DNA of 22,508 nt from a virus. A program made the position numbers and the translations under genes. Numbering within the stretch: position 1 is the first letter of the stretch; each line of letters begins with the position of its first letter. Location of the stretch: IMG/VR virus record IMGVR_UViG_3300027608_000167, positions 1-22,508 of that record. One strand, written 5' to 3'. The notes under the pieces are model-generated. The model saw only the letters and a program-made list of their open reading frames with translations, ran no database searches and was not told the DNA's origin. Below, in pieces: positions 5,797 to 12,446 of the stretch.

Positions 5797-7697
5797 TCGT
5801 AATCTCCTTTGGGCTCGTGATAGAACTTCACACCTGCGGGCCTACCAGGTAGCCCAGGCTTTGCGTCCACCTTCAGCCCAGCGCCCAACCTGGACAAAGC
5901 AGACAGGCCCTCGGGGGTGAGCTTTTTGCCATCAATGAACTTGTAGCTGGCCAAGGTCGCCAAGGCTTTGCGCATTTGTCGGTGCGAGCACACCACCTCT
6001 TTTTCTAACTTCGCCTCAGAGATAGCGCCCTGTTCATTCAAAACGCTCAAAATCTCGTGGGCATAAATACTCGTCTTGTCGTCACGATGGGCCACTACTT
6101 GCAGTGCCAAGTTGCCCGCGTGCTCAAGCACCGCACTGGTGACGGGCAAGCCTTCGTCGTCCAGCAAACCGAGGTCCACACCCTTTAAAGACATCACCAT
6201 CTCGGGCGGTATGTCGGCGTCCTTCATCTTGGTCACGCGAATGGTGACAACGCCCGCCGCGTCCTTGGTGATCTCAACCTCTGAGTCAACCGCAGCGCGC
6301 AGTGCAGAGCTCCCCCGCGCGCGCTCCATGCTGTGCCCAGAGTGATGAACGATCAGCACTAGACAGTTCCACCGCTGACGGATGTGCTTGTCCAGGTGGT
6401 GGATAAATTTGCTCATGTCCTCGGTGGAGTTCTCGTCCCCGGCACCAAAGTTACGCGCTAAGGTATCGACCATCACAGCCGCTGGCCACTCACCCGTGAC
6501 CTTGTAGCGTCGCTCGATCTTTCTCACCATCTTCAACACCTGGGCTTCATCCAGAATGGACAACGCACCCGCGGATTTGTAAATCTTGTCCCTGGGCACC
6601 ACCACCCCACGCGCCAGCTCCCACGCCTTAAAGCGCCTGGCCAGCCCGTTGTGGCCCTCGCCTGCGATGTAGAACACAGAGCCCGGTTTTGTTTTATGGC
6701 CAAACCACGGGGTGTTAAGCGCGATAGAGCTTGCGATGTCAACCGCAAAGAAACTCTTCCCACACCCCGGCTGGCCATACACCAACGCAATCGAGTCGCG
6801 CTCAAAATAATCGCGCACCGACCAATCGATCTGCTTGATGTCTTTGATCAGGTCATGCACATCGATAAAATCAAAATCATCGTCGTCTTCGTCTTCGTCA
6901 CTGTCGAATGCCTCGACCGCATTAGCCCGGATCTCTTTAAGCCCAGCACCCGCGGCCACCCAGTCGGCCAGGTCCTTGCCGACCAAGGGCTTCAATGTCT
7001 TAATACTTTGCGCCTTGCCCTGCAATGTCTGCAACACCCAAGCAGAGTGGCGCTCGCCCGACACATCCTGGTCAGGGATCACGACAACATCAGCACCCTT
7101 AAACACATCCCCAAACTCACGGGCCCACTTGTTGCCGGTGCCGTTGTCCGCACCCATCGCGTTGCAGGTCGCGACCAAGCCAAGGGAGCGGGCGACCTCT
7201 ACGTCCTTTTCGCCCTCGCAGATGTAGATTGTTTTTTTGTTGGCAATGCCCTCGAGCACCTCGGGTAGGCGGTACAACACGCGCCTGGCCCCCTTGATGG
7301 ACCAGTCCCAGGTGTTCTCTGTGAGGGGCCTGCGCTGTCTAAAATCTTTCGGCTCATACCGCACTGCTTGGTAAAGCAGCTCGCCCTCTTCGTCCACATA
7401 GTCGTAGGTGGCCACGATGGTTTTAGGTTGGCCAACCGTGGGCAAATCAATGATGACGGGTGTAGGCGCTTTGTAAGGCTCGGTGCTCGTTGGCCACAAG
7501 CCCTGCATGCGCAGGTAGCTGATTACCTCCACCGGGTCACACCCCGCGTGGCAATGAACCAGCATCTTTCCGCTCTTGTCCGTGATCGACAAACTGGCGT
7601 GCGCGTCCTCGTGCGCTGGACACCGGCATGACCAGTTATCCCCCGAGAGTCTGGCACCTCCCAGGTTTCGGGCAATCGCTTCAGCCGATATTTCCAT
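5793..7697 (-). CDS. Primase-helicase (zinc finger, TOPRIM, RecA-like ATPase)
   Basis: A 634-residue replication protein. Residues 24-53 form a CHC2-type zinc finger (CRCPAHE, then VHCHAGC). A TOPRIM primase domain spans about 155-250 with EGEKD at 161-165 and PDQD at 208-211. A strongly acidic linker (265-279) follows. A RecA-like helicase/ATPase domain (AAA_25 type) starts at about 290, with Walker A GQPGCGKS at 308-315 and Walker B VMVDTLARN at 408-416; the VLIVHHSGH strand is at about 447-455. The C-terminus resembles a winged helix. It should prime and unwind phage DNA. A GTG at 7703 is in frame, but the ATG at 7697 has AAGGA at 9-nt spacing and is preferred. It is transcribed from the promoter at 7816-7846. 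Confidence 0.92.
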   Translation of the reverse strand: MEISAEAIARNLGGARLSGDNWSCRCPAHEDAHASLSITDKSGKMLVHCHAGCDPVEVISYLRMQGLWPTSTEPYKAPTPVIIDLPTVGQPKTIVATYDYVDEEGELLYQAVRYEPKDFRQRRPLTENTWDWSIKGARRVLYRLPEVLEGIANKKTIYICEGEKDVEVARSLGLVATCNAMGADNGTGNKWAREFGDVFKGADVVVIPDQDVSGERHSAWVLQTLQGKAQSIKTLKPLVGKDLADWVAAGAGLKEIRANAVEAFDSDEDEDDDDFDFIDVHDLIKDIKQIDWSVRDYFERDSIALVYGQPGCGKSFFAVDIASSIALNTPWFGHKTKPGSVFYIAGEGHNGLARRFKAWELARGVVVPRDKIYKSAGALSILDEAQVLKMVRKIERRYKVTGEWPAAVMVDTLARNFGAGDENSTEDMSKFIHHLDKHIRQRWNCLVLIVHHSGHSMERARGSSALRAAVDSEVEITKDAAGVVTIRVTKMKDADIPPEMVMSLKGVDLGLLDDEGLPVTSAVLEHAGNLALQVVAHRDDKTSIYAHEILSVLNEQGAISEAKLEKEVVCSHRQMRKALATLASYKFIDGKKLTPEGLSALSRLGAGLKVDAKPGLPGRPAGVKFYHEPKGDYE

Positions 7698-7739
7698 GCG
7701 CACCCGTCCTTCATTTTTACCCTGCCCAAAGAGTCAAAA

Positions 7740-7815
7740 GGTGCCAGCGCTGACGTTGGGACAGGAGATCAACACCCAATTGGGATCAGCAATAAGGTCC
7801 AGCGCTGGCGGTTGG
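7740..7815. repeat. Two related 20-bp repeats in the primase-helicase leader
   Basis: Segments 7740-7759 and 7796-7815 are near copies built around CCAGCGCTG, the second containing a perfect CCAGCGCTGG palindrome. A CCCAATTGGG palindrome lies between them. They fall in the roughly 110-nt untranslated leader between the leftward promoter and ATG 7697, where no gene is evident. They may be a protein-binding or RNA-structural control site. Confidence 0.5.
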
Positions 7816-7846
7816 AATATAACACCGTGTTGAGATAATCTCTACA
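7816..7846 (-). promoter_or_regulatory. Leftward primase-operon promoter with 19-bp operator
   Basis: Read on the minus strand: -35 TAGAGA (7844-7839), 17-bp spacer ending in TGT, -10 TATATT (7821-7816). The overlapping palindrome at 7828-7846, TGTTGAGATAATCTCTACA on the plus strand, is symmetric at 8 of 9 positions and is the best operator in the window. It overlaps the stop codon of the Cro-like gene. Repressor bound here should block replication genes. Confidence 0.75.
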
Positions 7847-8132
7847 TTCCAGACAGATCAAAAACTGTCAAGGTGTGACCCTGGTCCTGCGCAGCAACAA
7901 TTAATGGGCCCCAATACTTCTGTGGAATCCTGCCGCCCGTGCCATTCGCAGCAGCCGAGGTCGTCCAGCGTGACACAGTGCCCGGGTTGAGGTTCAAAAT
8001 ACCCGCCAATTTACGGCACCCACCAAAGGAATCCACCACGCTTCGCGCAGGCTGCGCATTGTGTTTGATGTTGTTGGTAATCATTTTATTTTCAATATTG
8101 TTATTTAGACCAATATTTTCATTTTTATACAT
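7842..8132 (-). CDS. Cro-like helix-turn-helix regulator
   Basis: A 96-residue protein read leftward, divergent from the repressor gene. The first 28 residues are Asn/Lys-rich and probably disordered. The rest (SVVDSFGGCRKLAGILNLNP, then GTVSRWTTS) is a typical short Cro/YdaS or carph-isopro-type helix-turn-helix as found opposite phage repressors, ending AAQDQGHTLTVFDL. The ATG at 8132 has AAAGGG 5 nt upstream. It likely opposes the repressor at the shared operators and favours lytic growth. A weak promoter (-35 in the 8189-8208 operator, -10 near 8166-8171) could serve it. Confidence 0.78.
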   Translation of the reverse strand: MYKNENIGLNNNIENKMITNNIKHNAQPARSVVDSFGGCRKLAGILNLNPGTVSRWTTSAAANGTGGRIPQKYWGPLIVAAQDQGHTLTVFDLSGM

Positions 8133-8188
8133 ACAAACCCTTTATGACATATCTGTTACACATGTTAAAAATCATTCCGAGCAAAAGT

Positions 8189-8208
8189 TGTTGAGTCTTA
8201 CGACAACA
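8189..8208. promoter_or_regulatory. Second operator in the immunity region
   Basis: TGTTGAGTCTTACGACAACA, with outer arms TTGTTG (8188-8193) and CAACAA (8204-8209). It shares the TGTTGAG half-site with the other operators but has one extra central base. It begins 24 bp before the operator at 8213, suitable for cooperative binding. On the minus strand TCAACA (8194-8189), a 17-bp spacer and TGA-TTTTTA (to 8166) form a weak candidate promoter for the Cro-like gene. Confidence 0.5.
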
Positions 8209-8212
8209 AATA

Positions 8213-8243
8213 TGTTGAGAAGGTCGCAACAGTATGATATTCT
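8213..8243 (+). promoter_or_regulatory. Repressor promoter with overlapping operator
   Basis: -35 TTGAGA (8215-8220), 17-bp spacer ending TGA, -10 TATTCT (8238-8243). The 19-bp operator TGTTGAGAAGGTCGCAACA (8213-8231) is symmetric at 7 of 9 positions and covers the -35, so the repressor probably limits its own synthesis. Predicted transcription start is about 8250, just before the C tract. Confidence 0.68.
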
Positions 8244-8258
8244 ATCCTCAATTTATCA

Positions 8259-8269
8259 CCCCCCCCCCC
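8259..8269. repeat. Run of 11 cytosines in the repressor leader
   Basis: An uninterrupted C11 tract lies between the predicted repressor transcription start and the chosen GTG start. Such tracts are prone to slipped-strand change and to sequencing error. Confidence 0.9.
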
Positions 8270-8313
8270 AGCAAGTCACGGGCCAGGCAGTCTGTAACGA
8301 TGTAGAAGCTCTT

Positions 8314-8910
8314 GTGAATAACATCATCGATCATTTGTGGTTTGTAGATAAGTTGAGATCGCTCAAGCTGTCTCAGCGCCAGCTTGCCAAAATGATGGGC
8401 GTCGACCCCGCCTCCGTCAGCTACATGCTCCGAGGTAAACGCAACATGTCCATGGGCGAGGCCAAAGAGATCGCTGGCTACTTGAACGTCAACGTCACCG
8501 AGGTCATGCGCCGCGCCGGTATCAACGTCACCGACGACATGGGCCAAATACCCATCGCTGGTTACATCACCAAGGGAAGCCTGGTCTCCCTCCTCCCACC
8601 CGGCACACACGACATGGTCCACGCCCCCGCGGACACACCCCGTGGGTCATACGCGCTGCAAATGCGCAACGTCAACTCAAGTCGCGATGGGTGGCTTTAC
8701 TTTGTAAGCGGCGTGAATGTGACCCCCGAGGACGCACTCGACAAAGCCTGCGTAGTGGCCATGTCCGATGGCTCCATGATCGTGGCCGTCGTCCACAAAG
8801 GCTACAAAAAAGATCTCTACAACTGCCTCGACTTCTCCAACCAGGACCAAGTCTTCGAGAATAAAGAGATCAAGTGGGCATCCAGAATTCTTTGGATACA
8901 ACCTAGCTAA
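8314..8910 (+). CDS. Phage repressor, HTH plus degenerate S24-like domain
   Basis: A 198-residue protein from GTG 8314. The N-terminal HTH is clear (LRSLKLSQRQLAKMMGVDP, then SVSYMLRGKRNMS). The C-terminal half (IPIAGYITKGSLVSLLPPG, then the PRGSYALQMRN block and DGWLYF) resembles the LexA/CI-type S24 fold used for dimerisation. The usual catalytic Ser-Met motif is not visible, so self-cleavage is doubtful. The frame is open well upstream, including ATG 8212, but that codon lies inside the promoter/operator and has no ribosome-binding site. GTG 8314, with a weak AGAAG, follows the predicted transcript start. The gene is flanked by operators at 8189-8231 and 8961-8979. The repressor role is well supported; the exact start is uncertain. 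Confidence 0.85.
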   Translation: MNNIIDHLWFVDKLRSLKLSQRQLAKMMGVDPASVSYMLRGKRNMSMGEAKEIAGYLNVNVTEVMRRAGINVTDDMGQIPIAGYITKGSLVSLLPPGTHDMVHAPADTPRGSYALQMRNVNSSRDGWLYFVSGVNVTPEDALDKACVVAMSDGSMIVAVVHKGYKKDLYNCLDFSNQDQVFENKEIKWASRILWIQPS

Positions 8911-8960
8911 CCTTTTTCATATTGCAAACAAAAGTCCCAAGGGTTTATATATCTAATATT

Positions 8961-8991
8961 TATTGAGAATATCGCAACATGGTGATATATT
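8961..8991 (+). promoter_or_regulatory. Rightward early promoter with overlapping operator
   Basis: -35 TTGAGA (8963-8968), 17-bp spacer ending TGA, -10 TATATT (8986-8991). The overlapping 19-mer TATTGAGAATATCGCAACA (8961-8979) matches the 8213 operator at TTGAGAA and TCGCAACA. It would drive the whole early operon from about 8998. The rest of the 127-bp gap after the repressor gene shows no gene or clear terminator. Confidence 0.76.
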
Positions 8992-9037
8992 TCGTTTGTG
9001 GCAACCGACGCCATGCAACTACGAAAGGACCCCCGCC

Positions 9038-9229
9038 GTGACCACCCGCCTCTTTATTCGCACCGACCTGGACGTATTCAACGATCCAGACGAGCTGCCC
9101 AGCATCTTTGAGTCTCTCGCCCTGGTCCTACGCAGCACCGGCGACTTCCCCCAAAACATCTCTGACTCTCACGGTAACACTGTGGGCTATGTCATCTCTT
9201 TTTGCGCCAGCAATGATGAGGTAATCTAA
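9038..9229 (+). CDS. Hypothetical protein, first gene of the early operon
   Basis: A 63-residue protein from GTG 9038, chosen because AAAGGA lies 8 nt upstream. A longer frame beginning with TTG 8963 would start inside the early promoter. The product opens VTTRLFIRTDLDVF and has a charged, mixed alpha/beta look (DELPSIFESLALVLRSTG, then GNTVGYVISF). I recognise no domain. As the promoter-proximal gene it should be among the first made on induction, a position where phages often place host-takeover or anti-repression genes. Nothing in the sequence shows which. Confidence 0.66.
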   Translation: MTTRLFIRTDLDVFNDPDELPSIFESLALVLRSTGDFPQNISDSHGNTVGYVISFCASNDEVI

Positions 9230-9231
9230 AC

Positions 9232-9393
9232 ATGTGTAGATACACACAACATACCCTGCTGACCCGTGAAGAACGGATCAGTGAATTGCACCGGCGCCTC
9301 GAGCGCCGCTCCATGGCCGCAGCAGACCTGTTGCTCGCCCTGGTCATTGGCGTTGCCTTGGCCTCTCTCCTTGTGAAGTGGTGGTCGTCTTGA
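9232..9393 (+). CDS. 53-residue single-span membrane protein
   Basis: From ATG 9232 to TGA 9393, two bases after the previous stop, with GAGGT about 10 nt upstream. An N-terminal basic/amphipathic part (TREERISELHRRLERR) is followed by one hydrophobic helix at about residues 30-48 (ADLLLALVIGVALASLLVKW). The topology is probably N-in. Small membrane proteins at this early position can act in superinfection exclusion, but I have no motif to support that. Operon spacing and overlap with the next frame support coding. Confidence 0.6.
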   Translation: MCRYTQHTLLTREERISELHRRLERRSMAAADLLLALVIGVALASLLVKWWSS

Positions 9394-9545
9394 ACAACTT
9401 ACCCCCCATCTTTCAAGAAGCGCTGCGCCCTTTTGCGCCACGCCCTCAACCCTCCTCCCCCACAACCCTCCCCCCTACCCCAATTGGGGGGATACCCCGG
9501 GGCATACCCCAAAACACGTTACTTTTCATAAGTGAATTCTCATGA
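9390..9545 (+). CDS. Proline-rich 51-residue protein (TTG start, tentative)
   Basis: A frame opening at TTG 9390, overlapping the previous stop, reads LNNLPPIFQEALRPFAPRPQ and then a Pro/Thr/Ser/Gly-rich tail. It ends with TGA 9543-9545, overlapping the next ATG (ATGA). The amphipathic LPPIFQEALRPF head looks like a short helical binding motif. Tight overlaps on both sides favour a gene. The GC palindromes CCCCAATTGGGG (9478-9489) and CCCCGGGG (9495-9502) inside it mean that a structured leader for the next gene is a fair alternative. An in-frame GTG at 9381 could also start it. Confidence 0.42.
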   Translation: MNNLPPIFQEALRPFAPRPQPSSPTTLPPTPIGGIPRGIPQNTLLFISEFS

Positions 9546-9937
9546 TCATTGAACTCAACATCCGCCTTGACACCCACGCCGGCAACAACAGCATCGCCGA
9601 GTGCACCCGCCGCGCTATCGACGCCTTGGACTTGCTGCACATCGCTTTTGGTGAAGTCCATGGTCGCCGCCTGGACCTGCAAGTCGAGAACGAGTACATC
9701 GACCGGCTTGACCTTCACCAGCTCCTGCTCGTGCGCATCGACAACTGCAAGTTACCCAAAGACCTGGCCCGCAAAACCATCTTTGATTTGGCCGAGCTCC
9801 TGGAGCAAGACTGCATCGCCGTCTATTACCCCAGCCAACAACGCGGCGAGTTACTGGGCACCCGCTTGGGTGAGTACACCGATGGCTTTGACATCAACAA
9901 ATTCATTGACTTTCAAGAATCCGTTTCAACCAACTAA
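9542..9937 (+). CDS. Hypothetical protein, 131 residues
   Basis: Starts at ATG 9542 with only a weak upstream AAG and probably relies on coupling to the preceding frame. The product begins MIIELNIRLDTHAGNNSI and is acidic with several strands and helices (LDLLHIAFGEVHGRRLDLQV, then HQLLLVRIDN). It looks like a compact soluble alpha/beta protein. No catalytic motif, membrane segment or zinc site is apparent. It is followed after 13 nt by the DUF7173-like gene, so it belongs to the early replication/recombination operon. Confidence 0.68.
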   Translation: MIIELNIRLDTHAGNNSIAECTRRAIDALDLLHIAFGEVHGRRLDLQVENEYIDRLDLHQLLLVRIDNCKLPKDLARKTIFDLAELLEQDCIAVYYPSQQRGELLGTRLGEYTDGFDINKFIDFQESVSTN

Positions 9938-9950
9938 AAGGAGCACCCCT

Positions 9951-10355
9951 ATGAACACAGTTGCCGCCCTCTCCCTGGTCGTCACCCCCGAGCAAATCGT
10001 CAACGAGCTCGTCAAAGCCAAGCACGCCGAAGCCCAGGCCAACAGGGCCCGCGTCGCCCTGGAAGAGCAACTCATTAACTTGCTCGGCAAGCGCCAAGAA
10101 GGCTCCCAAACCCATGACCTGGCCAACGGGCTCAAAGTCACCATCACCGGCAAGCTGTCCTACAAAGCCGACATGGAAAAGCTGCAAGCCATCTGCGCAA
10201 AACTCCCGCTTGAAATGCGCCCGATTAAAACCGAAATCAAGCTCGATGAGACCGGCGCCAAGTTCCTTCGCGCCAATGAGCCCGCCATCTGGGCGCAGCT
10301 CTCCCTCGCCATCACCATCAAGGATGCCAAGCCAAGCGTTGAGGTGAAGGCGTGA
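9951..10355 (+). CDS. DUF7173-like early phage protein
   Basis: A 134-residue protein with an excellent AAAGGAG site before ATG 9951. The first 60 residues are an alanine/glutamate-rich helix, probably a coiled coil (KAKHAEAQANRARVALEEQL). The rest (HDLANGLKVTITGKLSYK, then PIKTEIKLDETGAKFLRANE) matches my memory of a family encoded beside Sak4-type ATPases in proteobacterial phages. Its biochemical role is not established to my knowledge. The frame continues upstream without a good start, so the annotated start is clear. It overlaps the next gene by GTGA. Confidence 0.75.
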   Translation: MNTVAALSLVVTPEQIVNELVKAKHAEAQANRARVALEEQLINLLGKRQEGSQTHDLANGLKVTITGKLSYKADMEKLQAICAKLPLEMRPIKTEIKLDETGAKFLRANEPAIWAQLSLAITIKDAKPSVEVKA

Positions 10356-10540
10356 GTACCGTTGCTGACAAGTACGAAGACAGCGAGTTTGAAGACCTGC
10401 TCGACGCCGCCGCTTCTAGCGCCACCAACGGCTGGGAAGAGCAGTTTGTTTCCGACATTCGCGATAAGTGGGAACAGTACGGTGCTCGCATGTATTTGTC
10501 CGAAAAGCAGGGGGAAATCCTCAACAGACTTGCCGGATAA
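10352..10540 (+). CDS. Small acidic early protein
   Basis: A 62-residue acidic protein from GTG 10352, overlapping the previous stop (GTGA). The tail WEEQFVSDIRDKWEQYGARM then YLSEKQGEILNRLAG resembles a short conserved phage motif (W-E-x-x-F-V-x-D, R/M-x-LS-x-x-Q-x-x-I-L) seen in small genes of recombination operons. It is probably an accessory or protein-protein interaction factor. No enzymatic residues are evident. The 57-bp space after it (10541-10597) shows nothing notable. Confidence 0.7.
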   Translation: MSTVADKYEDSEFEDLLDAAASSATNGWEEQFVSDIRDKWEQYGARMYLSEKQGEILNRLAG

Positions 10541-10597
10541 CAACTAATCTGCTTGGCCTATTGGTCTGGCACCTTTAAACCTAATGAAAGCAACCTC

Positions 10598-11341
10598 ATG
10601 GCTATCGATCTGAAATCCATCAAACGCTCAAGCGGCATCAAAGCGCCCCGCGTCATGCTCTACGGCCCCCACGGCCTGGGCAAAACCACCTTTGCCGCAG
10701 GTGCACCTAACCCCATCTTCATCCTGACCGAGGACGGCTTGGGGCTGCTGGAGGTCGACCACTTTCCGCTGGCCACGTCCTACACCGACGTGATGGACGC
10801 CATCGGCACGCTCTACCAGGAGGACCACAACTTTGGCTCTGTCGTCATCGACTCGCTCGATTGGTTAGACAACCTGATCTGGGTTGACATCAACGCCAGC
10901 CATGACGCCAAAGACCTGGCCTACGGCAAAGGTGCCGTGATCGCTGCCGAGTACTGGAGAGGCATTCTTGACGGCCTAAGCGCCCTGCGCGATGAGCACG
11001 GCATGGCCGTGGTGCTGGTCGCCCACACCGAGATCAAACGCTTTGACTCGCCCGAGACCGAGCCCTACGAGCGCTACCAACCCAAGCTCCAGGCCCGCTC
11101 CTCGGCCATCGTGCAGGAGTGGTGTGACGCGGTTCTTTTTTGCAACTACAGAGTCGTCACCAAAGAGACCGACGTGGGCTTTAACAAGGAAGTGCGCCGC
11201 GGCATCACCACAGGCGAGCGCCTGATCTACACCAACGAGAAACCAGCTTACCTGGCCAAGAACAGGTACGGCTTACCCGACAGCATGCCGCTGGCATGGA
11301 GTAATTTTTCAAATGCAATTTCTTCAACCACCGCCAACTAA
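10598..11341 (+). CDS. Sak4-like RecA-fold ATPase (AAA_24), probable phage recombinase
   Basis: A 247-residue nucleotide-binding protein of the AAA_24 (PF13479) type, the group that includes Sak4 single-strand annealing recombinases. Walker A is GPHGLGKTT (residues 23-31) and Walker B is SVVIDSL (81-87). A VVLVAHTE strand follows at about 138-145, and conserved YGKGAVIAAEYW lies between. These proteins bind single-stranded DNA and support annealing or strand pairing, often with a phage SSB-like partner. The ATG at 10598 is preferred over upstream TTG 10553 because the protein then begins at the conserved domain, though its Shine-Dalgarno is weak. DUF669 follows 12 nt downstream, the usual partner arrangement. 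Confidence 0.85.
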   Translation: MAIDLKSIKRSSGIKAPRVMLYGPHGLGKTTFAAGAPNPIFILTEDGLGLLEVDHFPLATSYTDVMDAIGTLYQEDHNFGSVVIDSLDWLDNLIWVDINASHDAKDLAYGKGAVIAAEYWRGILDGLSALRDEHGMAVVLVAHTEIKRFDSPETEPYERYQPKLQARSSAIVQEWCDAVLFCNYRVVTKETDVGFNKEVRRGITTGERLIYTNEKPAYLAKNRYGLPDSMPLAWSNFSNAISSTTAN

Positions 11342-11353
11342 GGAGTAAAAACC

Positions 11354-11863
11354 ATGGCACAACTTAACTTCCAAGCCGACCCCAACCAAGCTGTCAACAG
11401 CTACGACCTCTTGCCCAAGGGCAAGTACCTCGCCATGGCCATTGCCTCAGAGATGAAGGACAACTCCAAAAAGACCGGCTCCTACCTGCAAATCACCTTC
11501 GAAGTGATGGACGGCCCACACAAAGGTCGCAAAATTTTTGACCGCTTAAATATTCGCAACACCAACAAAGTGGCCGAGAAGATTGCAATGGAGTCTTTGA
11601 ACGCGCTTTGCCTGGCCACCAACATGCACCACTTGACCGACTCCGAACAACTGCACGACCGCCCGGTGCTGCTCGACATCAGCATTGAAGACGGCAAAGA
11701 CGGCTATGACGCACAAAACCGCGTCAAGTCCTACCACCCGGCCAACAAAACAAGCGCCGCTCCAGCGCCTGTGCAAACACACGCAAGTGTCGAGTCAGCA
11801 GCTCAACCGTCCACCAGTGCGGCAACGCCCGTGTGGAAGCAAAAAAAATCCGCAGCGGCCTGA
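11354..11863 (+). CDS. DUF669 protein, possible SSB-like recombination partner
   Basis: A 169-residue protein with a strong AAGGAG site before ATG 11354. Residues 1-125 fit DUF669 (PF05037): a DLLPKGKYLAMAIASEMKDN opening, then KTGSYLQITFEVMDGPHKGR and a beta-rich core. The last 45 residues are Ala/Ser/Pro/Gln-rich and disordered, ending in basic WKQKKSAAA. The body-plus-flexible-tail layout recalls single-strand-binding proteins, and DUF669 genes commonly sit next to AAA_24 ATPases. An SSB-like role is an inference from context, not shown by motifs. Confidence 0.8.
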   Translation: MAQLNFQADPNQAVNSYDLLPKGKYLAMAIASEMKDNSKKTGSYLQITFEVMDGPHKGRKIFDRLNIRNTNKVAEKIAMESLNALCLATNMHHLTDSEQLHDRPVLLDISIEDGKDGYDAQNRVKSYHPANKTSAAPAPVQTHASVESAAQPSTSAATPVWKQKKSAAA

Positions 11864-11902
11864 TCAGCCTGCCTGCCCCTTAACTTAAACAGGAGATCAA
11901 TT

Positions 11903-12205
11903 ATGAAAAAGCTTATTGCACTTGTGTCCTCGGTGGCACTCATCACACTGCTCACCGCATGCGCGGCTGGCTCATCTTGGAACGCAAGCCTGGGCAACCC
12001 CTCCTCCAGCGACACCGACACCAAACTCATTGTCGAAAAGGAAGTGCAGCCCATGAGCAGGAACGAAATCATCGTGGCCGTCAAAGAGTGCGAGACCTCG
12101 GGCCTGCGTGCCGTGGTGGTCTACGCCAAGCGGCGCATCAACGGCGTCAAGTCCGACGTTGTGGCCGATGTCTCTTGCGCACCTAAATTCACTAACCACT
12201 TTTGA
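11903..12205 (+). CDS. Small exported lipoprotein
   Basis: A 100-residue protein with a classical type II signal peptide: MKK, a hydrophobic core ALVSSVALITLL, and the lipobox LLTAC with the lipidated Cys at residue 20. The mature part is about 80 residues, with a Ser/Asp/Thr linker and then a compact domain (NEIIVAVKECETSGLRAVVV, ending in SCAPKF). It contains two further cysteines that could pair in the periplasm. AGGAG lies about 8 nt before ATG 11903. A lipoprotein inside the early recombination operon is unexpected. Phage lipoproteins (for example T5 Llp) can block receptors against superinfection, but that is only a hypothesis here. Confidence 0.82.
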   Translation: MKKLIALVSSVALITLLTACAAGSSWNASLGNPSSSDTDTKLIVEKEVQPMSRNEIIVAVKECETSGLRAVVVYAKRRINGVKSDVVADVSCAPKFTNHF

Positions 12206-12220
12206 AAGCTCATCCCCCCC

Positions 12221-12433
12221 ATGGCAATCATCATCATCACCGTTCAAGACACGCCAGAGGGCTCAATTGACGTGCGCATGCACAGCGAGCCTTTTGTGTC
12301 TCCTGGTCAAACCGACTTCACCCAGGCCCAGCGCATGGGTGCCATCGCATTGAACGCAATACACGGAGCCCTTGAAGAGACCTCGCCCATCGTGATGACG
12401 GGTGGGAACAGCAAAATTTTTATGCCTAACTGA
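12221..12433 (+). CDS. Hypothetical protein, 70 residues
   Basis: Begins at ATG 12221, 15 nt after the lipoprotein stop, with only a poor GAAAG site. The product (MAIIIITVQDTPEGSIDVRM, then a QAQRMGAIALNAIHGALEE helix) has the strand-strand-helix look of small early phage proteins of unknown role. It has no signal, membrane helix or catalytic motif. Thirteen bases separate it from the nuclease gene. Coding is likely from operon fit and composition; the function is not recognisable. Confidence 0.62.
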   Translation: MAIIIITVQDTPEGSIDVRMHSEPFVSPGQTDFTQAQRMGAIALNAIHGALEETSPIVMTGGNSKIFMPN

Positions 12434-12446
12434 TCCGGGAAACGAC

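Noticed and set aside
7939-8313. Longer repressor frame with starts upstream of 8314
   Set aside because: It would begin inside the Cro-like gene or the operators, with no ribosome-binding site; the predicted transcript starts near 8250.
9051-9140. Toxin-antitoxin or anti-CRISPR role for the small early genes
   Set aside because: Position alone is suggestive, but no toxin, antitoxin or Aca-type pair pattern can be recognised, so no function is claimed.
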